From the NCBI GenBank assembly GCA_021292165.1, contig JAHFWL010000993.1:1-64000 (forward strand): a DNA stretch of 64,000 bases. The letters are read 5' to 3'. Source of the stretch: Shinisaurus crocodilurus. Lineage: Eukaryota; Chordata; Lepidosauria; Squamata; Shinisauridae. Shown piece by piece: positions 1-10,790 of the stretch. The translations under genes were made by a program, and so were the position numbers. Each line of letters begins with the position of its first letter. Position 1 is the first letter of the stretch. Under the pieces are notes generated by a model. The model worked only from the letters and a program-made list of their open reading frames with translations. It made no database searches and had not been told where the DNA came from.

Positions 1-99
1 ACGAAATCACTCAGAAGTGCACACCCCTAGGGTCCCCCTAGTATGTATGCCAAGTTTCAAGTGTCTAGGTTTCACGGTCTTGGTGGAATGGCACTAACA

Positions 100-134
100 A
101 CACACACACACACACACACAACACACACACACAC
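100..134. repeat. (CA)n microsatellite
   Basis: CA dinucleotide run with one phase break (AA) near position 120. The flanking 1-99 shows nothing recognisable. Confidence 0.95.
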
Positions 135-2381
135 CTCCGTTGTTTATAGTGCCATCAGTATACATAGCATTTTACCGTATACGCAGTACAGGTCCTTGTC
201 TTAAAGACCTTGCAGTCTACATTGAGGCAGGAGTAGAGAGACAAGGGTAGAGAAAGGAGTAAAGGCAATGGGGGAGAAAGATAATGCAGGTAAAAGTAAC
301 ACACACTCAGGGTTAGTCCACTTGTGGATGGGGTCTAAAGGTGCTCACGGCTTCTTGGTAGGTTAAGGCGCCTTGTTTGTATTGTACCCTTGGAGCTACT
401 GCAGTACTGCCTGCCGCTTAAATAGCTGCCGTTACTGCCTCGGCCAGTGGTGCATTAGACAACAGAGCTTGTTCATAAATGTGCTAAAATGTGGTGGGAT
501 CCTCCAGGGGAGAAAGCTTGCCCTGTAAACGTAAGGCGACGGTATGGATTACCATTTAGCCAATTTGTATTTATCATAGTTTGTCTGTTTTGCAGCTGCA
601 TCCTCAAACTCCAGTTAATAAGCTTCTGACATCTTACTTCCATCATTGCTGTCTCGGTAGTGTTGTATTTCCATGGCTTTAATAACTCAATGTAGACTGA
701 AAGGATAATACTGAAGGAATTGACTGAGCTAATTAGACCCTGATTTGTCTTGCTGTCCACAGCTTGACAAACATATTCTCGACATAAATAGGATAAGGCA
801 GTCTGGTTATCCTTTACCATTAGCCACCTGCAAATAGTTCTCTGGCACACAGAGGAAGGTGAAGAGCTTCATGGGATTGCCAGCCAATCCCAGTGCCAAA
901 TATGCCAACTCCTTGGGCGCCGAAGTGCATAGAGCAAACCCGTAGCCGCTAGGCTACCTCCTCTCCAAGCAGAAGCTTTCCTAGGCACCTGGAGCCCCTC
1001 TACCCTTGGAAGCAGGCAAGCCACCTTCATTGCAGGTGGGGTCTTTCATGCAAGTGTGCTGGAGTTGCCTTGTCTGATTGTCCAGCTGTTGGTATCCCGT
1101 GGGGGAAATCCCAGTGTCCATTCCCCTGCACATATCTTTACACACCGGTGATGTGGGGAGACAGTGCCAAATATGCAAGTGCAAAGCTCCACAGTGGTTG
1201 TCTGCTGCTTGTGTGTGTCGTAACCAGATTCATCTTGTGTCCGAAGACCCACTTTTTCAGCCCCTGTCTAATCCCAGTTCTGTCCACGCTTCCTAAACAG
1301 GCATAGAAAGAAGTTCTGTGGGATTCAAGCAATCGGATGCTTTTACAGTAGGGTTTTGTTGGATCAAGGGCAATTTCTTGCTTTAGGGGCTCAAGGCAAG
1401 CCCCACATGAGCCCAGATGGTGAGGGGGGGGGGGATAGTCACCTCACCTTGCATGGCGCTCTGATCACCCACACCAAAATCCATTATGCCAACGCAAGGA
1501 GCGCGAAGGCGGCAAGAACAGCCACCACAACCACCCGCCGAGTTGTCCTTAGAAAGCACAAATGTTCCCATTTCAATCTCTTCTTAATAACACACTTGAA
1601 TACAGGATCCAAAATGTCAGTTTCTGTATTTTCAAACCTGTAGGAATTTGCCTAACGCTTGCACATTGCACAGCAATCAACTCTGATAGCAGCAGGCTAA
1701 ATATCAGTTTCTGAAAATAAATTTTATACGAACGTATTCTCCAGACAATTTGACTTTTAAATGTTATTAAAATGACATCTTTATACAAGCGAACGCTGGC
1801 TGAGGCAATAGCGACAAAGCTCTGGAGGTTTCCCATGCATTCTTGTGCTTTTCACGATAACCTGTTAAAAACACAGCTGGCTACAATGCAGCTTTTACTG
1901 CTTTCCATTGGAATAATTTACTGCCCTTCTGACCTATAAAAAACTAACCATTACTGTGACTTGGCACCACTAAGCATTCTGGACACATGCTTGGAGGTGC
2001 TGTGCGGTTTTAAATATTGCATGTGTGAAAGGTTTTATAACCAGGTCTTTGTGAAATGGAAACATTACATTTCCTTAAGCAACATTGGGGCAGTAAATGA
2101 TTTGTGCTCACAAGGTTTCCTGGGCAAAGTACCTCCTCCATGTGCTGGTGTTTTTGCCTTGAATGAGGAACCGCCCTATTGGCGCTTAGCTTCTTGGGAG
2201 GGCTGATTAAACTTGGAATTTCCGTGCCGGATATTTTCAGTTGATCTCAGTGGTTGACCCATTTTTCAAATCATCCTGTGCAGGGAGGGTGAAGACTGTA
2301 TAGCCGCTGTGAAAGGTCTCTGCTTTCTCCCTCATAGCCACTGTGATCTGGTGAGCTGATGGTAGCTATCCATCTGTTAGA
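135..2381. other. Unannotated stretch, nothing recognised
   Basis: I see no coding exon, RNA gene or clear repeat end here. The region contains only short runs such as the G-run near 1425-1434. About 1640-1860 is AT-rich with no repeat signature and could be conserved non-coding DNA, but this is a guess from composition alone. The longest open frames (for example 473-850 on the minus strand) show no domain and no splice context. Confidence 0.5.
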
Positions 2382-2628
2382 GCCAGTGTGGCGTAGTGGT
2401 TAGAGTGTTGGACTGGGGACTCAGGAGATCCGAGTTCTAGTCCCCGCTCGGCCATGAAACTCACTGGGTGACTTTGGGCCAGTCACTGACTCTCAGCCTA
2501 ACCTACCTCACAGGCTTGTTGTGGGGATAAAATGGAGAGGAGGAGGAGGAGGAGGATTATGTAAGCTGCCTTGGGTTCCATGCAGGAAAAAAGGCGGGGT
2601 ATAAATATAAATAAATAAATAAATAGAT
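2382..2628 (+). repeat. Sauria-type tRNA-derived SINE
   Basis: The head is tRNA-like: a GTGGCGTAGTGGTTAGAGTG A-box region, then GTTCTAGTCCCCGCTCGGCC as B-box region. The body carries CCTACCTCACAGG, and the tail is an ATAAATAAATAAAT array after GGCGGGGTATAAAT. This layout is the widespread squamate Sauria SINE. Its 3' tail is thought to use LINE (BovB/RTE-type) machinery. Confidence 0.9.
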
Positions 2629-2639
2629 ATGAGGTTAAT

Positions 2640-3014
2640 TATGTTTCAACCACCCTTTAAAAGCTTATTGAGAGGCCTGGATGTAATGTGCCTAGGTGTC
2701 CACACAAGACTAGAAATCTGAATTCTACACAGTGGAAGCCCAAGGAAGCCGTTTGCTAAGAAGCTATGTGGACTCATGTCTACCCACACTTAAGATCTTA
2801 TTTATTGCAACATTTGGGCTTCCGCAGAATTTGAAACCGTTCCGGCACGGAGGCATAGATTGAGGCTGCCAAGGGCCCCCGCTTGGGTGGGTCTTGAGCT
2901 AGCCACTCCCCGGATGGCAGCGGGAGACTCGGATTGTGTGCCACCATGTGTCCAAAGAGGGGAACTGCAGGGAGACTAGCCGCACTATCCAAGGAAGCCT
3001 GTTTGCACCAATAG
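2640..3014. other. Unannotated stretch, nothing recognised
   Basis: A short GC-richer block around 2820-3000 has no open frame with a domain and no recognised repeat ends. Confidence 0.4.
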
Positions 3015-3235
3015 TGTGGGTTTATTTATTTATAGCATTCATAGCCTGCCCTTTAGCCAGAAAGGCTCCCAGAGCGGCTTACGAAAAGTAGCATGACAGT
3101 CCCTGCCGTCAGGCTTACATTCCAAATTTAAGGTGTGACACGCAAGGAATAAGGGAGGGGGGAGGAGGATGTAAATATATATATATATATAATTTTAACA
3201 TGTTTTTAGAAGGCCTATCTGAAGAGATGTTGAAA
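3015..3235 (-). repeat. LINE 3'-end remnant with (TA)n
   Basis: The TTTATTTATTTATAGCATTC block followed by CCAGAAAGGCTCCCAGAGCG resembles the 3' untranslated end of squamate L2/CR1-group LINEs in reverse orientation. A TA microsatellite sits at about 3174-3191. No coding part remains. Confidence 0.5.
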
Positions 3236-3747
3236 GGTGACAGTTTACTTCCTCTCCAGCTCACAGGCAGCTGGATGGATGCAGTTGAAAACATGTGCAG
3301 CGATCTGAGCAGGAAGGAACAACAATGAAAGGGACGGAGGGTGGGGGGAGCTGTAAAATCCAAAATAATATGAAAAAGAGAGCGCTGCACCAGTGTTTGT
3401 AGTTCCTGATGCATTTCAAGAATAACTATCAAGGGAAACTGGAAAAAAAGTGCAAAAGAATCCTTTATATAATGGCCAAACTAAACATTCTTCAAATCAC
3501 GCATAGCAGATCAATGCATGATTGGATTATCTATTTCAGTGTAATTGTGCTTGGCCCCGATTTGGATTGAGACCATGGTGCTTTTTTGGGGGGGGGGATT
3601 TAAGCATCTCCCCACTCTTGTTTTTGCCCTCAAATTCCATCCCCCCTGTGGGAGGTTTTAAAAACAAATACCCCCCCCTCCAGTGGAATCATTTGAAGAA
3701 TGTTTAGTTTGGCCCTCTAAAGGGACAATACCTTTAATTGTCAAATA
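3236..3747. other. Unannotated stretch with G-run
   Basis: Contains homopolymer runs (G at about 3588-3597, C at about 3671-3678). No repeat family or exon is recognised. Confidence 0.4.
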
Positions 3748-3994
3748 CAGTAATACCTTGGATTGCAAGTAACTTGGTTTGAGAGCGTTTTGCAAGACAA
3801 GCAAATTTTTAAATATTTAATTTTTTTAAACTTGATATACAAGCGACGTCTTGCAATACAAGTACTGTAGTACGGCATAAATTAAAAATCTCTGTACAAA
3901 TTTTTTTTGGGGGATTTCGTTTTGATATAAGAGTGTTTTTGGATTACAAACATGTTTCCGGAACAAATTATGCTCTCAATCCAAGGCATGACTG
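3748..3994. mobile_element. Tigger-like (TcMar) MITE, subfamily B
   Basis: Termini are CAGTAATACCTTGGATTGCA on the left and the inverted TCAATCCAAGGCATGACTG on the right, flanked by TA at 3746-3747 and 3995-3996. The interior has no open frame. A close relative lies at 43379-43632. TA target duplication and CAGT ends fit a pogo/Tigger-type non-autonomous element. Confidence 0.8.
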
Positions 3995-3996
3995 TA

Positions 3997-4787
3997 ACAC
4001 AATTAAAACTCAAAACTTCTTGATTTCATTCAAAACTTCAAAATGATGCTTAGAGCTTCTTGCTTCTGACTCACTCGTGGAAGACTAAATACAACTAGCC
4101 TCCCTAAGTGTATATGAAGGATTTCTCTCAGCCAACTGCTCCTTATTAAGTGAATTGCAGCTCTCAATCTCAGCTGTTAGAGACAGACATTCTTTAAGAC
4201 TGATCCTGTTATTACTTACTACTTTAATATAATAAAATCCAAAATTAAATATATTTTGTAAAACTGGAACAGGCAATCAAAAATCAGAGTATAACCAATA
4301 CACTATGAGAATTCATATTCTAAAACAGTACTAGCGTCCCAGCAGTAATTGGGGAAATGCAGCCCGGCATGCGCTGCGGCTTAAACAAGCCACCGTGGCT
4401 TATTCAAGCTGGGGTGACATGTGAACTGGACCAATATCAAACTTCTAAAAAGGAATGTCAACAACAGCATCTTTTAACTCTTTCGTGGTCAGAGTACCAC
4501 GCTCAATCATTTCTTTTTGAAAACTGGGTTGTGTGATACTCTCTATAAAAGCATCCAGTTCAATCTTGTTCTCTGGTCCAGGGAAGTAGGAGATTCTGCT
4601 CTTGCCATTCCATGGCTGCCTATGGACCACCTTCTGCCTTTCCTATAGTCAGTGGGACTTGGGGGTGTCAGAAGGCAAAGGCTGGAGTTCACTAGGAGTG
4701 GATGAAGTAACTTAGGCATAGAAGCTCCAGCCTCCTGAACAAGACAGTGAGGCTGCGAGTTCCCCCCCAAACTTTATTCTTTTAAAT
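3997..4787. other. Mostly unannotated; short MITE-like fragment
   Basis: Around 4330-4430 the motif AAACAAGCCACCGTGGCTTA, followed by TGACATGTGAACTGGACC, resembles the 'GTGAACC...' family seen at 33.4-34.0 and 45.3 kb. The rest shows nothing recognisable. Confidence 0.35.
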
Positions 4788-4922
4788 CAGGGGTGGGCAG
4801 CTTGTGGCCTCCAGACGTTTTGGCCCACAACACCCCTCACCCCTCACCATTGGCTATGCTAGCTAAGGCTGATGGGAGTTGTAGGCCAAAACGTCTGGAG
4901 GGGCACAGATTGGCTACCCCTG
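4788..4922. mobile_element. hAT-type palindromic MITE
   Basis: Begins CAGGGGTGGGCAGCTTGTGG and ends with the imperfect inverted copy ATTGGCTACCCCTG. The arms share CTCCAGACGTTTTGGCC and its inverse. Flanks are TTTTAAAT on the left and ACGTAAAG on the right, sharing only TAAA. A second hAT-like terminus GGCACCCCTG at 5287-5296 is followed by ATTTAAAG, a better match to the left flank, so the true unit may extend to 5296. Confidence 0.6.
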
Positions 4923-5296
4923 ACGTAAAGCAAGGATGCAAAACCTCTGGCCTGTGGAGGTCCTGCATCCAGCCCACTGAGCCTCCTTGAGTTCCTCCAG
5001 GGGACGGGGCTTGGCCTTGGGGCCCTGCCCCCCAGAGGCATCCCCCCTGGAGGCACCTCCGACCTGAGATGACAGTGGGGATGAGGGCGGTGGGTGGACG
5101 ATGCTGGGAGGGCCGCCTGCTCCTCCTGGCACCAGCCGAGCCCCTTTCTCCACGCTGAGAGAGGCCTGGAGAAAGTCAAAATGGGCATGACTTTGATGTC
5201 GGTGGATGTGGCCGTGCCCACTGACGCCATCCGGACCATAGGCGGTCTGGTGAGCGGGCAGTTTGGCTCCCCCCCACCTCTAATTTGGCACCCCTG
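4923..5296. mobile_element. Possible second hAT-like segment adjoining the palindrome
   Basis: Starts with TGCAAAACCTCTGGCCTG-like sequence and ends GGCACCCCTG. With the 4788 element it is bracketed by TTTTAAAT / ATTTAAAG (6 of 8 bases match). It is GC-rich inside and has no coding evidence. Confidence 0.4.
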
Positions 5297-5304
5297 ATTT
5301 AAAG

Positions 5305-6169
5305 CACACCACTCTTCAGCCAGAAAGGCTCCCAGATCAATAAAGCCAAAACAGTCGCCTGCTCTCAGGCATACCAGCTAAAGACACAAAACAGAAAGAA
5401 AGGAAACGGAACACAAGTACACTCAGGCACCAGCTCCTAATCTTGTAATGTTTTTATAATGACCAGATGTAGTGCAACTGTAATGGCTCTAATACAGCTG
5501 GTCATTGTTTAGTTATTAATTAAAATACTTCTACACCGCTCAGTACATTAACATCCCTAATGTTGGTCTTCTTACCATGACCAGCTGGGATGGGAAACAA
5601 TTCAGAGAGGAGGAGGGGCCCAAAAACGGCTGGTCTTTCAGCTGAGCCGATGGAGTGGCCCTGCCCGATGTCTCTCCCTCTCCCTCTGCTGCAGCCTGAT
5701 GGAATGAATGGCTGTGGGAGGACCATTGGGGGAGAGGCCGACGAGCCTGGCGGAGCTGGCTTCTGAGCAGAGCCGAGGGTGGCCCTGCTTTCCTCCCCTG
5801 CCCCTGCTGCAGCCTCATGGGTGAAGCCTGGCAACTAAGAGGTGGTGCCTCATCAGTCAGGGAATGGAGCCCGTGGGCTGGAGGACAAAACTGGGCTGCG
5901 CCCAGTGGCTCGGGGTGGAACAGAGGGAAAATGGCAAAAGCCCCCGAGCCAGGCAGGGAGGCTAGCCCCTGGTTCTGACCCCTGAGATCTTACTCCTTCC
6001 CCTGGAGAGCCTTTTACAGCTCAAGTGGTAACACTTAAGCCAAACCCTGAGATGATGTGGCAACCCTAACTTCTAGACCTGCCTAATTCCCATGTTAAAG
6101 CTTCCCCACCGTTATAACAATGACAGCTAGAAACCTTTTTTTAAAATGGCTAGCCACCATGGCTTAGCG
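5305..6169. other. LINE 3'-end-like fragment, then unannotated DNA
   Basis: About 5312-5560 has CAGCCAGAAAGGCTCCCAGA as in the 3015 fragment, a LINE tail in reverse orientation. 5560-6169 is GC-rich and not recognised. Confidence 0.35.
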
Positions 6170-6253
6170 CAGTGTTCTCCAACCTACGCTGGCTGGGGCA
6201 TGCTGGGAGTTGCAGGCCAAAAACATCTGGGGACCCAAGGTTGGAGAACACTG
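6170..6253. mobile_element. hAT MITE, 84-bp deleted copy
   Basis: Ends are CAGTGTTCTCCAACC and GGTTGGAGAACACTG. Most of the left arm is missing relative to the 135-bp family members. Flanks GCTTAGCG / GCTTGCTG match at 5 of 8 bases. Confidence 0.85.
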
Positions 6254-7360
6254 GCTTGCTGACGTGTTGTGCGAACCCAGTCTATGTGTACATTGACAGG
6301 ATGACATGCTGGGAAGCCTAGGTAACATCTCCTTGGAAAAGTGCTCAACAGTGCAGCACATGCTAGTGGGACTAGTACAAAATACATTCCTGGTGGATTC
6401 TGCCCCAGATTTTATGTGAATTTGTGAGCCAAATGTAGACATGACTTTAGTTCTTTAAAAGAAATAGAAGGCACGGATGGATATTGCTCTCACTTTTCAA
6501 GGCAGCAGTTGTTGCAGAAATAAAAGGGGAATGTCTTGGAGCACTTGCATGGTGCTGGGTGTTCGCTGGCAGCACCTACAGGAAGAAGGGTGGAGTGAAT
6601 GGCTGGTTAAAGGAGATGGACACACAGAGGTCTGTCCAGGAGTCAGAATCATTTTGAAGGTAATTTGTCTGATGCAATCCGAGAGGAGAAAGAGTAATCC
6701 CAGGGTGCATTTCTTTACTGGACTACTTTAGGAAAGGAAATTGGACGTTGTGCTGTTTGTAATACCGTAGGGTTGGGTTCTTCGATTTCAATCTCTTTCA
6801 GAATGAGAAGGAACACCTCAAGTCACCTAGTCGAATCCTCTAACGCGATAGCATTCCTTGTCACTAAGCCTGGCTCAGATGGCTTCAAAAGGGAATTACA
6901 CAGATTCTTGGAGGGTCGGTCTATTAATGGCTATTAGCCACAACAGATAAATGGAACTTCAGTTCAGTGTTTCTTTGAATACCAGGTGCTGGGAACAAGC
7001 AACCCGGGGTTGGGTGGGAGGAAGCTGTTGCCTCCATGCTTGCTTGCATGGCTTTCTAGCAACATCTATGTAGCTACACTTGGGAACAGGGTGGTAGATT
7101 AGATGGGCCCTTGTTCTGATTGAGCTGTGCTCTTTGTGCGTTCTTAAGGCAAGACTCCATGCGCTCCAGGCATCGGATACCTGCCCTGCATAGTAGATCC
7201 AACTGAATGTGTTCCCTTTGATCTGCTCCCAGATCAACACGAGCACTTGCATCCAAGTCATGTCTTAGTTTTATTTTTCTTACTTTATTTATTCTTAACA
7301 TCTAGACCTTTCCTTTCTGTGCCTTTGCACATGCAAGACAGCTTACAACATTTAAAACAT
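6254..7360. other. Unannotated; short CR1 fragment near 6860-6955
   Basis: At about 6865-6955, ATGGCTTCAAAAGGGAATTA followed by ATTAATGGCTATTAGCCA matches the conserved 3' part of CR1 LINEs on the plus strand. The remainder shows nothing recognisable. Confidence 0.5.
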
Positions 7361-7594
7361 TTATTTATTTATTATATTTATGCCCCGCCTTTTTTCCTGC
7401 AAGGAACCCAAGGCGGCTTACATAATCCTCCTCCTCCTCTCCATTTTATCCTCACAACAACCTTGTGAGGTAGGTTAGGCTGAGAGTCAGTGACTGGCCC
7501 AAAGTCACCCAGTGAGTTTCATGGCTGAGCGGGGACTAGAACCCGGATCTCCCAAGTCCCAGTCCAACACTCTCCACACTGCGCCACACTGGCT
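7361..7594 (-). repeat. Sauria-type tRNA-derived SINE
   Basis: Reverse-oriented: TTATTTATTTATTATATTTA tail first, then GCCCCGCCTTTTTTCCTGCA, and the tRNA-like head ending CGCCACACTGGCTC. Confidence 0.9.
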
Positions 7595-7751
7595 CTTTGT
7601 TGGTAAACAGTAGTGAAAGCAGAAACCATTTATGAAGCCCTAATTTTGAATGCCAGTTCCAGTGCAGGCTCACTTCTCTGGGCCCCACAACAAGAAAGGC
7701 CAATTTATTTGACAATGGAATTGGTGTGGCTCCAAAGCAAGTTCAAGAGTC

Positions 7752-7976
7752 ATCGTGGCGTGGTGGTGAGAGTGCTGGGCTGGGACTCGGGAGATCCTGG
7801 TTCTGGTCCCCGCTCGGCCATGAAGTTCATTGGGTGACTTTGGGCCAGTCACGGACTCTCAGCCTAGCCTACCTCACAGGGTTGTTGTGAGGATAACATG
7901 GAGAGGAGGAAAATTATGTAAGCCGCCTTGGCTTCCTTCCAGGAAAAAGGTGGGGTATAAATATAATAAATAAATA
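7752..7976 (+). repeat. Sauria-type tRNA-derived SINE
   Basis: Head TCATCGTGGCGTGGTGGTGA, box-B region CTGGTCCCCGCTCGGCCATG, and tail AAATATAATAAATAAATAAG. It lies 157 bp from a reverse copy at 7361-7594, forming an inverted SINE pair. Confidence 0.9.
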
Positions 7977-8285
7977 AGACCCCATAGGAATCATGGGAGG
8001 GTCAGGTTAAAAGAACATTACGGCATTGTTTTGAAGTGACTGTTGTCCCTTTCTCTTTTCTGTTACTATTAGAAGGGAGAGTCATAATAGTTCCACCTGG
8101 AAGGGCAAAACATTTACTAGTTTTGGATGAAGATAATTTTTCTTCCTTGTTTTAAGATCCCTTTTGCCTTAGAGAGGAGGGAGGTGCTGGTACAACTTTA
8201 CCTGTAGTGATACTGCCTACTGTTGCTGTGCATGGGAATTGGTGACAGGTGCGACCATCTCGTGGTGGGTGAAGGATTTTTTTAC
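7977..8285. other. Unannotated stretch, nothing recognised
   Basis: No repeat end, exon or RNA gene recognised. Confidence 0.4.
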
Positions 8286-8303
8286 ATCATCATCATCATC
8301 ATT

Positions 8304-8345
<42 letters not shown>
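8286..8345. repeat. (ATC)n microsatellite
   Basis: About 20 ATC units with one ATT interruption. It has no visible LINE body attached. Confidence 0.95.
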
Positions 8346-8836
8346 TTACTAGAGACAAGGCTAGGTGTACAATTGATCTGGGCACGTTGTACTTGATTAA
8401 AATGCATCAGTTAACATTTACAATGAAATTTCGCACACTTTTTAATAACTTTCGTTTCTTTCTTTCTCTATCAAGTTCCATGCTGGCTGCCTTTTTAGGC
8501 AGATGATGATTTATGGAAAGTGATCTTGGTGTTTATTTGAACAACCAAATGCAATAAATCTGCTAGCCATTTCAAGGGAAAGTTTATTAATGCAGGGCAT
8601 TATTCTGTTCAATATTGTGTTGTCTTTAAAATTAAGCAGAGCATTAGTAATAATGAAACTGCCTTAAATCAATACAGTCTTGGTATGAAACCTTTAGCAT
8701 GGGTGGTAGTGGTGGTGGAGAGAATTGAACAGCATGTAATGTAACAGCAGCATTTGTAACTCAGCAAAGAAGAAAGGCTCTCCAAATGAAACTATTTCTG
8801 TCCAATCTCTGTCTACAGTTTTGCTTTTGGTGGATT
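8346..8836. other. AT-rich stretch without repeat signature; possible conserved non-coding DNA
   Basis: Low-complexity motifs are absent and the sequence has homeodomain-like TTAAT/ATTA words (for example around 8580-8680). It is listed as a candidate conserved element only because nothing else explains it. Confidence 0.2.
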
Positions 8837-8869
<33 letters not shown>

Positions 8870-8872
8870 GTA
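8837..8872. repeat. (TG)n microsatellite
   Basis: TG run with a TTTG interruption. Confidence 0.95.
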
Positions 8873-8992
8873 GGCATTAATTACAAAACTTCTAGGACTT
8901 AAAAAAGTTTAATGTGGAAATAATTAGTCTAAAGTGCAATTTATATGTTACACTAGTGGTGTGGGCTTTGCTGGAAAACAACCTGTGGGGCC

Positions 8993-9413
8993 AGGGTACC
9001 CAACTTTATGGTTTGGTGGGCAAATTTAGAACTTTGAGAGAGTGCTCGCAAAATGGCTGCCACGAGGAACTTGCACATTCATAAAATGGCTGCCATGGTG
9101 GGCATGGCCTGTCACAAAACACTCATTTCCCAGAAGGGGAACTGGTGAGACTAAAGGAAAAGCAATTTGCCCAAGGACCTAAGTACAAGGCAGAGGTGGG
9201 ATCTGAGCTCCAAAACACAGCCACTCTTTTCAACCCAAATAAAGATGGTACTGGTGTCCAGCCCGTTGCTTTGCAGCATGCCAGTCTCCCAGTTAAAAAT
9301 AATTTTAAAATATTTTAAAAGTAAAATAAAAATCAGGAGAGGAAGGGTATCTGGTTGGCCCCAAGAAATGTGGCTGTGGGCACATTGGTGCCCACGTGCA
9401 CCACATTGGAGAC
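8993..9413. mobile_element. Possible hAT-like non-autonomous element
   Basis: The left part CAGGGTACCCAACTTTATGG and the right part TTGGAGACCCCA could be degenerate inverted ends, and GGGCACATTGGTGCCCACGT sits near the right end. No target duplication is found. About 9155-9225 (GCCCAAGGACCTAAGTACAA) resembles a MIR-type SINE instead. Confidence 0.3.
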
Positions 9414-9819
9414 CCCAGATCTAGAATACCATTCAGTGTGAGAAGATGTTTATGCAAAGAGGTCTCCTAGGCTTTTGACTAGTTTCGATCATGTTGATAC
9501 AGTCCTCAACTCCCCAGTCTCAGCTGTCGCACTTTCTGAAAATGACAATGTGCATGGTTGGTAAGGTCATAAACAAATATGGTATTCTGGACTTGGGGAT
9601 ACCAGGATCCACTGTGAGCAGGGTAATTTGATGTGATGGCCCAAAGGCCTTTCTCTGCTACTTCCAGTGGCCACCAGGAGTTGAAGTCATATGCCCCAGA
9701 ATCTCTCATGTGTTGCCTCTTCTGATACGGCACCTAGTATTTGTGTTTCAAAGTGTGTGCGTGTGTAAGTTAATGCTTTGGGGAGCTGCTTGATGTATGT
9801 GCTCAGTGTAAATGATACT
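9414..9819. other. Unannotated stretch, nothing recognised
   Basis: No exon, RNA gene or repeat terminus recognised. Confidence 0.4.
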
Positions 9820-9823
9820 TTAA

Positions 9824-10279
9824 GGGCACAACCCTATCAGGGTTGCGCCCTCAATTGTAAGTCCCCAAACTCAGAGGCTTATGATCATCCTATGCAGGGC
9901 GAGACGCGTGGTGGAAGCGATTTCTGCCGCCTTGTCCTCCCGCCCTGCATTTTTGCTAAATGGGCTTTTTTGCCCGTCTAGTGAAAGCGTTTCAGAGGGG
10001 GAAGGATGGAGGCTGGAGAGACCTCAAGATAGCTCGGATCCTGGCCTCTCCAGTCTCCTCCCCACCCCGCACGCTGAAACACCCCCTTTTACCACTCTCA
10101 GGTCGCATTCCTTACCTCCGAGAGGCAGCTGGCAGTGGTTCTTCTGGGAAGGCTGGGAGGGGGAGGGGGTCGGATAATGGATTCACCCCTCCGAGGTGAG
10201 ATCGCTGTCTTTGACCCTGGATCTGGGAATCTGAAGTATCCAATGGTTCTTCAGAAGCTAAGGGCCATAGGATTGCTCC
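9824..10279. mobile_element. piggyBac-like non-autonomous element
   Basis: Flanked by TTAA at 9820-9823 and 10280-10283. Left end is GGGCACAACCCTAT and the right end ATAGGATTGCTCC is its imperfect inverse. TTAA duplication with G-rich ends is the hallmark of piggyBac-type transposition. The interior is GC-rich and its open frames show no transposase motif. Confidence 0.65.
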
Positions 10280-10283
10280 TTAA

Positions 10284-10762
10284 CAGCCATTCATACATTT
10301 TGGGCACTTTTTCTGACGAGACTATGCATTTCTTAAATGGGATTGCTTTGAGTGGTATATTTAAACGTGCAAACGTTGAGGAAGAAAAACTTGACTTGTA
10401 CAATATTGTGCTCCTTAGTTATTTGATTCACAGCCTGTGTGCCTACCTATGCTAGAGTGTCATGGGAAGGGCTGAAGAATGCTTGGGAAACGTTGGGTGT
10501 TTCCACCATTCTATACTTATTGGAGAAGAGGAGTCCCATGAAGCCTTGATTCCCTGGTCTTTCTGCAAATATATGCACAGTGTCTCCATCTCACGGGTGT
10601 GAGTAAGAATGCACCCAGATTCCCCGATGCAGCCCATGCTTGCATCTCATTCAGTGGGTGGGAGAGATCAAGAAAATTATGCATATTGGGTATAAAAAGT
10701 TTGGAAACTGGTCCAGCTTGTGGCCTTTGGCCACAACACAGCTTCATATGTGTGTATATGAG
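10284..10762. other. Unannotated stretch, nothing recognised
   Basis: No exon or repeat terminus recognised. Confidence 0.4.
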
Positions 10763-10790
10763 TGAGTGTGTGTGTGTGTGTGTGTGTGTA
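10763..10790. repeat. (TG)n microsatellite
   Basis: Uninterrupted GT run. Confidence 0.9.

Noticed and set aside
473..850. 125-codon minus-strand open frame
   Set aside because: No recognisable domain, no splice signals and unremarkable composition. Chance frames of this length are expected in 64 kb read six ways.
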